A program made the position numbers and the translations under genes. This document shows, in pieces, positions 1 through 6,108 of a stretch of 7,864 nucleotides of DNA. The notes beneath the pieces were generated by a model. The model made no database searches. It was not told where the DNA came from and saw only the letters and a list, made by a program, of their open reading frames with translations. The first letter of the stretch is position 1. The number at the start of each line of letters is the position of its first letter. Source of the DNA: Bacillota bacterium (GTDB lineage: Bacteria; Bacillota; Clostridia; Lachnospirales; Lachnospiraceae); the NCBI GenBank assembly GCA_023450835.1, contig JAEXGM010000021.1, positions 1 through 7,864 on the forward strand, in the 5' to 3' direction.

Positions 1-25
1 ATCATTTGTATTTTACTTAATCTCT

Positions 26-799
26 CTAGTTATTATAAACATCCTTCCAGATTACCAGTGTCAGTTTCCCCTGAACAGCAGAGGAGTATTCATCAATAGC
101 CACACTAAAATCATAATTAGCTGCTAATTTCAGCTTTCCTATCAGTTCTCCCCTGCTCTTACCGATTCCGGTCTGGCCGAACTCTTCCGGCAGGCGGCTT
201 AACGTAAGTCTGTCACTAGCTATGTAACCGGAATTATTGCTATCATTTTCATTACGCTTTATCTTAAGAAGAATTTCTTTTGAAGCTTTTTTTGTCCCGG
301 ATATCTGATAATCCGTCGTGAAACCTTTGATTTCCCGCGGCAGCAGCTCTTTTAGCTTTTCAGGGTTTGCCGTAAAGGTCCCGACTCCCAGATCCTCCTT
401 ATCCGTTACAAGCCGCCAGTAAATCGGATCATCTGACAATGTCAGATTTACGCTGCCAGCCCCCGGTGTTACTGCCGTGCTTTGCCCGTCAGGAGAACTT
501 ACATGAAAGGTTAAGGATATTTCTCCTCCTTCTGCCAGCTTTGTCAGGGATATTTCATCGGTACCGTCCACTGAAAGAAGTTTATCTGTTGTTTGAAAAT
601 AAGCATACATTTCTTCCCCATCGAACCGGATTACCGGAGCTTCTCCGTCCTTTTCAAAGGAAAGGCTGCCTTTATCTACTCTCTCCCCGTCTGCAAATGC
701 CACAGGGTTACCGGTACCTCCGCCGGGTAAAAGCAACGGTACCAGAAAGAACAGAAGAAAGAGAAAAAGGAGCATAGACCTCTTTTTCCAATGTGCCAT
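26..799 (-). CDS. Secreted protein of unknown function
   Basis: This 257-residue protein is not recognised as a named family. The N-terminus is a clear Sec signal peptide: basic WKKR at residues 4-7, a hydrophobic core at about 9-25, and an AFA-D cleavage site near residues 34-37. The mature chain of about 221 residues is polar with many short beta-type stretches, and ends in a hydrophobic strand (KLTLVIWKD, near the C-terminus). No sortase motif, lipobox, second membrane segment or catalytic motif is visible, so it is probably released or held non-covalently at the surface. The ATG at 799 is chosen because AGAGG lies 5 nt upstream. A GTG at 847 would add 16 residues before the signal peptide and has no Shine-Dalgarno. 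The gene appears monocistronic, with its own promoter at 881-909. Secretion is a confident call; function is open. Confidence 0.8.
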   Translation of the reverse strand: MAHWKKRSMLLFLFLLFFLVPLLLPGGGTGNPVAFADGERVDKGSLSFEKDGEAPVIRFDGEEMYAYFQTTDKLLSVDGTDEISLTKLAEGGEISLTFHVSSPDGQSTAVTPGAGSVNLTLSDDPIYWRLVTDKEDLGVGTFTANPEKLKELLPREIKGFTTDYQISGTKKASKEILLKIKRNENDSNNSGYIASDRLTLSRLPEEFGQTGIGKSRGELIGKLKLAANYDFSVAIDEYSSAVQGKLTLVIWKDVYNN

Positions 800-813
800 A
801 CTTACCTCTATTC

Positions 814-830
814 TGCCGCTTGCAGCGGCA
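814..830. other. Small GC-rich stem-loop before the secreted-protein RBS
   Basis: TGCCGCT at 814-820 and AGCGGCA at 824-830 are perfect 7-bp inverted repeats around a 3-nt loop. In the minus-strand transcript the hairpin sits about 6 nt before the AGAGG of the gene ending at 26, inside its predicted leader. No U-tract follows, so it is not a terminator. It could protect the 5' end, tune translation or bind a protein. The structure is seen; the role is inference. Confidence 0.5.
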
Positions 831-880
831 TAAATCCAAACAATCACAACACGGAATGACTACCATATTATTACATTTGT

Positions 881-909
881 ATTATATAGAAGTACGGCAC
901 GTTTTACAA
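881..909 (-). promoter_or_regulatory. Sigma-A-type promoter of the secreted-protein gene
   Basis: Read on the minus strand, a perfect -10 TATAAT (886-881) is preceded by a 17-nt spacer and a -35 TTGTAA (909-904, 4 of 6 consensus bases). The predicted start is near 874, giving a leader of about 75 nt that contains the 814-830 stem-loop and the RBS of the gene starting at 799. Confidence 0.6.
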
Positions 910-910
910 G

Positions 911-959
911 AAAAATGCCCTGTAACCGTTCGACGGCTCTCCTTATATAACAAGGAAAG
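911..959 (-). terminator. Possible weak terminator after dtd
   Basis: In the dtd 3' flank a stem of 8 pairs including one G-U (937-944 with 952-959, 7-nt loop) is followed by a 4-bp hairpin (926-929 with 933-936), and about 10 nt later by five U residues (915-911 on the minus strand). The U-tract does not abut a stem, so this is poor as an intrinsic terminator. It is listed because a separate promoter for the next gene begins immediately afterwards. Confidence 0.25.
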
Positions 960-981
960 TCTCCAGAAATCCTGCCCTTTA

Positions 982-1434
982 TTAATAACCTAACATTTCT
1001 TTCTCTAAAACAACAGTGAAAGGTCCGTCATTTAACAGCTCGACTTTCATATCTGCTCCAAATTCACCTGCTTCCACACGTCCGTACTTTTCCTTGCAGC
1101 TCTTTAAAAAGTATTCATAAAGCTCCTTTGCTTCTTCCGGTCCTGCGGCATTTAAAAAGTTGGGCCTGTTGCCCTTTTTACAGTCTGCATATAAGGTAAA
1201 TTGCGATATGGCCATGATATCTCCGTCAATATCGCTTAGTGACAGATTCGTCTTACCTTCTTCATCATCGAGTATCCGAAGTTTTAATATCTTATCCAGA
1301 TATTTATCAACTATCTCTCTGGTATCTTCCTTTCCGATTCCTATGAGAAGAAGAAATCCTCTGCCTATTCTTGATTTTACTGTACCTTCTATGGTAACTG
1401 ATGCATGTTTTACTCTCTGAATTACAACCTTCAT
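982..1434 (-). CDS. dtd: D-aminoacyl-tRNA deacylase
   Basis: This cytoplasmic enzyme hydrolyses D-amino acids, and glycine mischarged on tRNA-Ala, from tRNA, recycling the tRNA and preventing D-residue incorporation. At 150 residues it matches the usual 145-150 of the DTD1 family and is complete: MKVVIQRV at the start, SQFTLYAD at 77-84, GNRPNF at 88-93 and NDGPFT at 135-140. The last contains the Gly-cisPro pair (G137-P138) that enforces chiral rejection across the dimer interface. The ATG has GGAGG 7 nt upstream. In many Firmicutes dtd follows relA; here the upstream neighbour is the divergent PAP2 gene, so it is transcribed alone or with little else. No strong promoter was found in the 159-bp divergent gap. 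A weak one is possible, with TTGTCA at 1566-1561 and CATTAT at 1543-1538, 17 nt apart. Confidence 0.96.
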   Translation of the reverse strand: MKVVIQRVKHASVTIEGTVKSRIGRGFLLLIGIGKEDTREIVDKYLDKILKLRILDDEEGKTNLSLSDIDGDIMAISQFTLYADCKKGNRPNFLNAAGPEEAKELYEYFLKSCKEKYGRVEAGEFGADMKVELLNDGPFTVVLEKEMLGY

Positions 1435-1506
1435 AGGGGCTCCTCCACTTTGCCATCTATCTTACTTATTCTTACAATTTCCTTAAGACCCGGTGAATTA
1501 TCTTTG

Positions 1507-1518
1507 AACAATATTGTT
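1507..1518. promoter_or_regulatory. Perfect 12-bp palindrome over the PAP2 -35 box (operator candidate)
   Basis: AACAATATTGTT is self-complementary over its full length. Its right half overlaps the -35 hexamer TTGTTA (1514-1519) of the plus-strand promoter, and it lies in the divergent dtd/PAP2 intergenic region. That position suits a repressor site affecting the PAP2 gene and possibly dtd. It is not recognised as the box of a known regulator. Confidence 0.35.
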
Positions 1519-1542
1519 ATCTTGTCCTTCCTATGCTATAAT
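1514..1542 (+). promoter_or_regulatory. Sigma-A promoter with extended -10 for the PAP2 gene
   Basis: A -35 TTGTTA (1514-1519, 4 of 6 matches), a 17-nt spacer and a perfect -10 TATAAT (1537-1542) preceded by TGC give an extended -10 promoter. The predicted start is near 1549, about 45 nt before the TTG start codon at 1594. Confidence 0.65.
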
Positions 1543-1593
1543 GCCTGTATTGCGATTGCTTGACAACTAAATAATTAAATGGAGGCCTTTTGA

Positions 1594-2265
1594 TTGAAAA
1601 ATCTAATCAATAAATACAAGCACGGCTGGGTCCTATCCTATTTTATCATCTATATGGTATGGTTCTCTTATCTGGAACGTACCGTTACGAAGAGCTACCA
1701 CGTCATCCACATAAAGCTGGATGATATAATTCCTTTTAACGAGTGGTTTTTAATCCCTTATCTGCTGTGGTTTTTGTATATTTTAGCAACGGTTTCTTAT
1801 TTCTTCCTGACTTCAAGGAGTGATTTTTACAGGCTTACGGCCTTTTTATTCATTGGTATGACCATATGCCTGATTATCTACACCTTATGGCCCAACGGTC
1901 AGGATTTAAGACCTAATCTGGATGCCTTGGGAAGAGATAATATTTTGATTCGTATTGTACGAGTTTTGTATGGCGCAGATACTGCTACCAATGTATGCCC
2001 CAGTATCCATGTATTTAATTCTATCGGCGCTACTATCGCTATTATCAGAAGCGAAAAACTAAAGAAGTACACATGGCTGAAAGCCGGCTCTGTTATTTTA
2101 ACTGTTTTAATCAGCCTGTCCACGGTATTCTTAAAACAACACTCTGTCTTTGATGTCTTTATGGGTATTCTGCTGGCATGTGTTATGTACCTGGTAGTCT
2201 ATGTATGGATAGCAGGCAGACAGACTGCCAAAGCCAAAGAAAAAGAGATTTACGCAAAGGTATAA
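1594..2265 (+). CDS. PAP2-family membrane phosphatase
   Basis: This 223-residue integral membrane protein has about five or six hydrophobic spans (roughly 12-28, 50-72, 80-98, 140-152, 163-180 and 186-206). It carries the PAP2 signature in diverged form: DLRPN at 104-108 (C1-like), PSIH at 136-139 (C2, with H139 as the likely general acid) and KQHSVFD at 181-187 (C3, with H183 as the likely phosphorylated nucleophile and D187 as its partner). The family removes or transfers phosphate from membrane lipids such as phosphatidate, phosphatidylglycerophosphate or undecaprenyl diphosphate. The overall pattern resembles the inositol-phosphorylceramide-synthase/PAP2_3-like branch, and the substrate cannot be assigned. 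The start is TTG, supported by GGAGG 8 nt upstream and by no better in-frame start nearby. The gene stands alone between the promoter at 1514-1542 and the terminator at 2295-2335. Confidence 0.9.
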   Translation: MKNLINKYKHGWVLSYFIIYMVWFSYLERTVTKSYHVIHIKLDDIIPFNEWFLIPYLLWFLYILATVSYFFLTSRSDFYRLTAFLFIGMTICLIIYTLWPNGQDLRPNLDALGRDNILIRIVRVLYGADTATNVCPSIHVFNSIGATIAIIRSEKLKKYTWLKAGSVILTVLISLSTVFLKQHSVFDVFMGILLACVMYLVVYVWIAGRQTAKAKEKEIYAKV

Positions 2266-2294
2266 TTTATCTGTAAGAATATATTATCTATTAT

Positions 2295-2335
2295 AAAAAT
2301 CTATGGGTTCGCTTTAAGTGAACCCATAGATTTTT
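2295..2335. terminator. Bidirectional intrinsic terminator overlapping the glycosyltransferase end
   Basis: A 16-bp perfect inverted repeat (2295-2310 with 2320-2335) extends inward by one G-U and one C-G pair, leaving a 5-nt loop. The outer arms are A5/T5, so the hairpin ends in a U-tract on either strand. It serves the plus-strand PAP2 gene and the convergent minus-strand glycosyltransferase. The right arm encodes the final glycosyltransferase codons, and that gene's TAA (2316-2314) falls in the apical loop. Confidence 0.9.
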
Positions 2336-3330
2336 CTTGATATACGATATCCTACTTCTACAATTTTTCTTCCGGCCTTTCCGGGCAGTGTCATGGACCT
2401 GCCAAGGACTTTATTATGAATTCTATGATAGAGCCTTCTGTTGTTTTTCTCAAGATATTCCCATAGCTCTTTTTTCTTGGCAAGGCTCTCAGCCGTATTT
2501 TCTTTGATAAGGAAAACCGAAGAAACTGCCATCATCATGGTCAGATACTTTACCATATAATTCTTAAGCTTACGGTTCTTTATTGCCATAATATCTTTAT
2601 AGTCAATCATTATCTTGGTGATACGAATCTGCTGATCGATTCTTTTTATCATATTCTTTTCATTTACCGACTGGTCATCACGGCCTATGAAATAGCGGTA
2701 TAAATTCACATCCAGATAATACAGGGTCTTTACATAGGGCAGAGGCTGATACACAAAAATATTATCCACATAAAAGGTGTGGCTTGGAAGCTTCAATCCA
2801 CAATCCTTTAACAGCTTGGTGCGGTATATGGCGGCATGCATAATAATCTGCTGGCTTTGCTTAAAGAACATGATATCATTCCAGGTAAATATCTTCTCCT
2901 GGGGGAGGGCCGTCTTATAATCCATTACTTTATGTTTATTGATACTTGGTTTTTCATAGACATAATTGGCAATAAATAAATCCACCATCTTACCGTCTGT
3001 TACAAGACTTCTCAGAGTTGCCAAAACCTTTGCCAGAGCAGCTTCATTCACCCAGTCATCACTGTCGACCACTTTAAAATACAAGCCGGTCGCCGCCGCA
3101 AGTCCCGTGTTCACTGCTTCACCGTGTCCTCCGTTCTCCTGATGGATAGCTTTGATAATATTCGGATAGCGCTTGGCATAATCATCGGCAATGGCGGCAG
3201 TATTATCTTTTGAGCCGTCATTTACTATAATAATCTCCATCTCGTCTTTTCCGGTCAGCAATGTCTTAATAGCGTGCTCCATATATTCCTGGGAATTATA
3301 GCATGGAATCGCAACACTTAGCAATTTCAT
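2314..3330 (-). CDS. Family 2 glycosyltransferase
   Basis: This is a 338-residue GT-A fold, GT2-type glycosyltransferase, which moves a sugar from a nucleotide-sugar donor. Visible motifs are SVAIPCYN at 5-12 (first Rossmann strand), IIIVNDGS at 33-40 (nucleotide binding), ENGGHGEAVNTG at 65-76 and VVDSDDW at 87-93 (the DxD-type metal and donor site). FYVDN at 186-190 may hold the catalytic base. There is no membrane span, so it is cytoplasmic or peripheral. Acceptor and sugar are unknown; surface polysaccharide or glycolipid synthesis is typical of the family. The ATG at 3330 is chosen because the protein then begins MKLLSVAIP as family members do. GTG 3345 and ATG 3342 are alternatives adding up to five residues, and the AGGTGATGGG stretch could serve more than one start. 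The 234-bp gap from the upstream same-strand gene, with a promoter candidate, suggests independent expression. Confidence 0.92.
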   Translation of the reverse strand: MKLLSVAIPCYNSQEYMEHAIKTLLTGKDEMEIIIVNDGSKDNTAAIADDYAKRYPNIIKAIHQENGGHGEAVNTGLAAATGLYFKVVDSDDWVNEAALAKVLATLRSLVTDGKMVDLFIANYVYEKPSINKHKVMDYKTALPQEKIFTWNDIMFFKQSQQIIMHAAIYRTKLLKDCGLKLPSHTFYVDNIFVYQPLPYVKTLYYLDVNLYRYFIGRDDQSVNEKNMIKRIDQQIRITKIMIDYKDIMAIKNRKLKNYMVKYLTMMMAVSSVFLIKENTAESLAKKKELWEYLEKNNRRLYHRIHNKVLGRSMTLPGKAGRKIVEVGYRISRKIYGFT

Positions 3331-3347
3331 AATTGTACCCATCACCT

Positions 3348-3377
3348 ATTGCAGGATTCCAACAGGAAAGCTGCAAT
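3348..3377 (-). promoter_or_regulatory. Stem-loop abutting the glycosyltransferase RBS
   Basis: ATTGCAG (3348-3354) pairs with CTGCAAT (3371-3377). After a symmetric 2x2 internal loop, TTCC (3357-3360) pairs with GGAA (3365-3368) around a 4-nt loop. In the minus-strand mRNA this 30-nt hairpin ends at the base next to AGGTG (3349-3345), so folding could affect ribosome access. No U-tract follows, which argues against a terminator. It matches no riboswitch class I recognise. Confidence 0.5.
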
Positions 3378-3501
3378 ACTGCCACAATAAAATCATGTGA
3401 AACAAGTTCACAGAGTGAAAGAAGATCCTGTGGCATCCTTTCGTATCTATATTTTCTTCCACTCCCTATATTTGTTCTCAAATTTTGGTATTCCTATACC
3501 T

Positions 3502-3529
3502 ATTATATAGAGTTTATCCAAAACATCAA
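3502..3529 (-). promoter_or_regulatory. Promoter candidate for the glycosyltransferase
   Basis: On the minus strand, TTGATG (3529-3524, 4 of 6), a 16-nt spacer and a perfect TATAAT (3507-3502) form a good sigma-A promoter. Transcription would begin near 3495, leaving an untranslated leader of about 165 nt. A small inverted repeat, GGTAT/ATACC around 4 nt (3487-3500), spans the predicted start and could be an operator or a 5'-end hairpin. Confidence 0.55.
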
Positions 3530-3579
3530 TCAGGAAAGTCAATGTTAATATATATTTAAGTATTCCTTCATAAATATCA

Positions 3580-6108
3580 TCAGCTTTCAGGCAGATAGGT
3601 AAAAAACAGATTGCCTGCATTTTCAAACATAGTGCCTGCATCATTTAAACCTATCTTCATGGTCTTTCCAAGTTCCGGGTCAATAACCGTTATATTATAC
3701 ATATCATAGCCGACTATCAGTACTGCTTTTCCCTTGCTCTTTACTCCGATGACAGGCTGGTTCTTGTTCAAATAATAAAGCACCTGGTCTAACGTAGTAC
3801 CTGATATATTCAGATAAGAGTCGGCAAACTTTTCTTTCAGCATCGCTGCAAGGCTGCTGCCTTCCTTGGGGTAGGTATCCTCATATCCCTTTTTATAACT
3901 GCTTAACATGGAAACGCATGCCCTTAGGCTGTCACCGCTTCCGTAAACAGGCTGGATACCGGACACATTAACCTGTGCATTTCGGATACCCCTCTCCCAC
4001 ACAATCTGCTGATGGTCATTCACAACAATACCTGCCAGATTATAGGCTGCTTCCACCGCTTCTCCCGCATTTTCATAAGAGCCTGCCACTTCTCCCATGG
4101 CGTAGACAATAAAGGCAGGCAGTGTAAGGATGGAATCTTTCAGTCTCAGGGTAGTATCTTCGGTTATAATGGTATTTTTAGTTTTAGAGAGCGAGGGCAG
4201 CTTATTCATTACAGAGTTGCCGGGCAGGGAAATGTAATATTCCGTCAAAGTCTTTTCCGTAACCCTCTGGTTAATGCGGAATGCCTTACTGCTTTCAGTT
4301 ACCCTGTTTAGAATGTAATCATCTGCGGCTTCCTCGTAATCCCCTGCGTCATCTTTTTTCTCCCTCTTAAGGGTTATGATATTTCCGGCTACGGATGCAC
4401 CTGTAATATAGTACCCGCTCTTTTTATATTCTTTCAATACATTTTTATCTTTATCGGATATTTCTATTTTGTAAAGCAGTGTCAGGGGCGTGCCGTCCGG
4501 TGAGAGCATGCTTGCATTCTTTTTAGCGTATCCATAAATAAGGTTGTTATCAATCTTTCCAAGAAGATTGATAACTTCACCCTCCGGTGCCTTAAAGCTG
4601 TCCTTTACGCCTGTTTCCAGGTCTAAGAGGGATATCTCCGTAACACTTCCTTTATTCTGGTTATTCTCCCATGCAATATAGTGCTGGTTCACATCCACGA
4701 TATAATTTTCTTTTTTCACATCTTCCGCAATGACTGTCAGATTATTCGTAATAAGATTATAGGAATAAATCTTATTGTTCAGTATAAAGTAAAATACCTG
4801 CTGGTTGTTGACATAACTAAAGCCATCCAGCTCTTCCTTTAAAAGCTGGTAGGTAATATTCATGGGTATATACAAAAGCTCTTCAATACGGTTCTCTCCG
4901 CTGTAATAACGGTAGAATATCATACCAACGCAGCCTTCATAAGCTCCCCTGTTCATATAGCCGTAGACCATGAAGTCGATATTGCCGTCATCATCCATCT
5001 TAAGAAGCTGGATGTCATGTTCACTGTAAATATCCCTTATATAATCCGTATCATCCTGTCTGAAGGAAAATACTCTTGTCATCTTATTCTCTGTCTGATT
5101 GTAATACCATAATTCACCCATCCTTACAAAGGAGAGTTTGTTTTTCTTAGTGTCTGTTAAATATGAGATATCCGGATTCTGGGTTATACCAAGCTTAAAC
5201 TCGCTTTTTGTAAGGCTGGTAAGCTTCAGATCAAAATAGGATTCCATTGTTCTGTCGTAATTTAGCAGATACATTCTGGTACTGGTATATCTGACCCGGT
5301 AGAATTCCTTTACCTGATAGAGCTCCTCACCGGATTCCGTCTTCGCTTTAACCGTATAATTCAGGTTAACCGATGCCGTATCGGAGTTAATTTCATCTAT
5401 GGTCGGAATCACAGGTCCTACTATCTCAGGCTTTAAGCTGCCCCAGGTAATAAGTTCAAAGCTTGAATGGATGTCCACATGGGCCAGAGAAGTATTGCTC
5501 TCACTGCTGTCAGGCTCCAGATAAGCTATGATGTCTGAGGCTTTATTTTTATCCATAATGGAATCATGAAAGCTCATGATAAAATCCAGCTTCTCTGTCA
5601 GATAGGAATTATCAATTCTTTTAACCTGGGTATAGTAGTTCATCTTTCTGCTTTTACTGGTAACAAGAGTAAGCTTAACAGCATACTCTTTATTCACAGT
5701 AAGCTCCGGCTTAAACTTAATATGGGCAGTTTTATTATCGCCTTCCTTTTCCAGTGCATTGATTGTGCCGGAATCCAGAAGCCCCCCCTCTTTTGCATCT
5801 CTTAACTCATAGAGTACGCGCTTTACGTCATTTTCTTTTCCATCAATAACAATGTCAAAGCTTTGGTCAGAGGATAAAGGCGTAATGGCTTCTCTTACCA
5901 GATCGGCATCCAGATTGGTGCTGTAACCATGGAGAAGATTGCACTCCTTATTATCCTGCCTTATGGTAATGACAGGAAAAGAGGTTTCACCCATTGCTAC
6001 GGTTCCCTGTGTCTGATTCACTTCTTCCTCTATATCCTTTGAAAAGTAGTAAAGGGCACCGCCGAATATAAATAATAATATAATAATTCGATAAACATGC
6101 TTTAGCAT
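3580..6108 (-). CDS. Membrane-anchored extracytoplasmic protein, propeller-like, with degenerate C39-like domain
   Basis: This is a large 842-residue protein of unassigned function. One hydrophobic segment (about 7-22) preceded by basic residues and with no cleavage site looks like a signal anchor, putting the rest outside the membrane. Residues about 40-300 are beta-rich and unassigned. Residues about 320-580 contain repeated strand-turn units such as KIYSYNLITNNLTVIAED (446-463) and EISLLDLETG (491-500), suggesting a beta-propeller. Residues about 690-838 resemble a C39/papain-like peptidase: GDSLRACVSML (725-735) lies where the Cys-containing helix is expected, followed by LDQVLYYLNKNQPVIGV, AVLIVGYD (795-802) and ITVIDPELGKT. 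However, Ser727 occupies the expected Cys position and no His precedes AVLIVGYD, so catalysis is unlikely. The ATG overlaps the methyltransferase stop by 7 bp (ATGCTAA), and AAGGA lies 9 nt upstream, so translation is probably coupled. A perfect inverted repeat lies inside at 4546-4575. Confidence 0.88.
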   Translation of the reverse strand: MLKHVYRIIILLFIFGGALYYFSKDIEEEVNQTQGTVAMGETSFPVITIRQDNKECNLLHGYSTNLDADLVREAITPLSSDQSFDIVIDGKENDVKRVLYELRDAKEGGLLDSGTINALEKEGDNKTAHIKFKPELTVNKEYAVKLTLVTSKSRKMNYYTQVKRIDNSYLTEKLDFIMSFHDSIMDKNKASDIIAYLEPDSSESNTSLAHVDIHSSFELITWGSLKPEIVGPVIPTIDEINSDTASVNLNYTVKAKTESGEELYQVKEFYRVRYTSTRMYLLNYDRTMESYFDLKLTSLTKSEFKLGITQNPDISYLTDTKKNKLSFVRMGELWYYNQTENKMTRVFSFRQDDTDYIRDIYSEHDIQLLKMDDDGNIDFMVYGYMNRGAYEGCVGMIFYRYYSGENRIEELLYIPMNITYQLLKEELDGFSYVNNQQVFYFILNNKIYSYNLITNNLTVIAEDVKKENYIVDVNQHYIAWENNQNKGSVTEISLLDLETGVKDSFKAPEGEVINLLGKIDNNLIYGYAKKNASMLSPDGTPLTLLYKIEISDKDKNVLKEYKKSGYYITGASVAGNIITLKREKKDDAGDYEEAADDYILNRVTESSKAFRINQRVTEKTLTEYYISLPGNSVMNKLPSLSKTKNTIITEDTTLRLKDSILTLPAFIVYAMGEVAGSYENAGEAVEAAYNLAGIVVNDHQQIVWERGIRNAQVNVSGIQPVYGSGDSLRACVSMLSSYKKGYEDTYPKEGSSLAAMLKEKFADSYLNISGTTLDQVLYYLNKNQPVIGVKSKGKAVLIVGYDMYNITVIDPELGKTMKIGLNDAGTMFENAGNLFFTYLPES
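4546..4575. repeat. Perfect 12-bp inverted repeat within coding sequence
   Basis: GTTATCAATCTT (4546-4557) is the exact reverse complement of AAGATTGATAAC (4564-4575), separated by 6 nt. It falls in codons for VINLLGKIDNN (about residues 512-522) of the 842-residue protein. The transcript could form a 12-bp hairpin. No U-tract follows on either strand, so it is not an intrinsic terminator. Confidence 0.6.

Noticed and set aside
800..847. GTG-initiated 16-residue extension of the secreted protein
   Set aside because: There is no ribosome binding site upstream of the GTG. The extension would place non-signal residues ahead of a standard signal peptide and would encode the leader hairpin. The ATG at 799 has a good SD.
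793..993. Plus-strand frame of 66 residues between the secreted-protein gene and dtd
   Set aside because: It has no ribosome binding site, runs antisense through the minus-strand promoter and leader, and shows no protein-like pattern.
3296..3481. 61-residue minus-strand frame across the glycosyltransferase leader, overlapping its start
   Set aside because: It starts at TTG with no Shine-Dalgarno, the internal ATG also lacks proper spacing, and the peptide has no recognisable pattern. It is more likely a chance frame in an untranslated leader.
3331..3500. Known riboswitch or T-box in the glycosyltransferase leader
   Set aside because: No conserved core of a riboswitch or T-box class that I know could be recognised, and no terminator hairpin with a U-tract follows.
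3583..4041. Active C39 cysteine peptidase, as in bacteriocin leader processing
   Set aside because: The Cys and His positions expected for catalysis are not filled, and there is no ABC transporter or double-Gly leader peptide nearby.
6060..6092. AATAAT-type simple repeat
   Set aside because: It is the AT-rich coding of the Ile/Leu membrane anchor of the 842-residue protein, not a separate repeat element.
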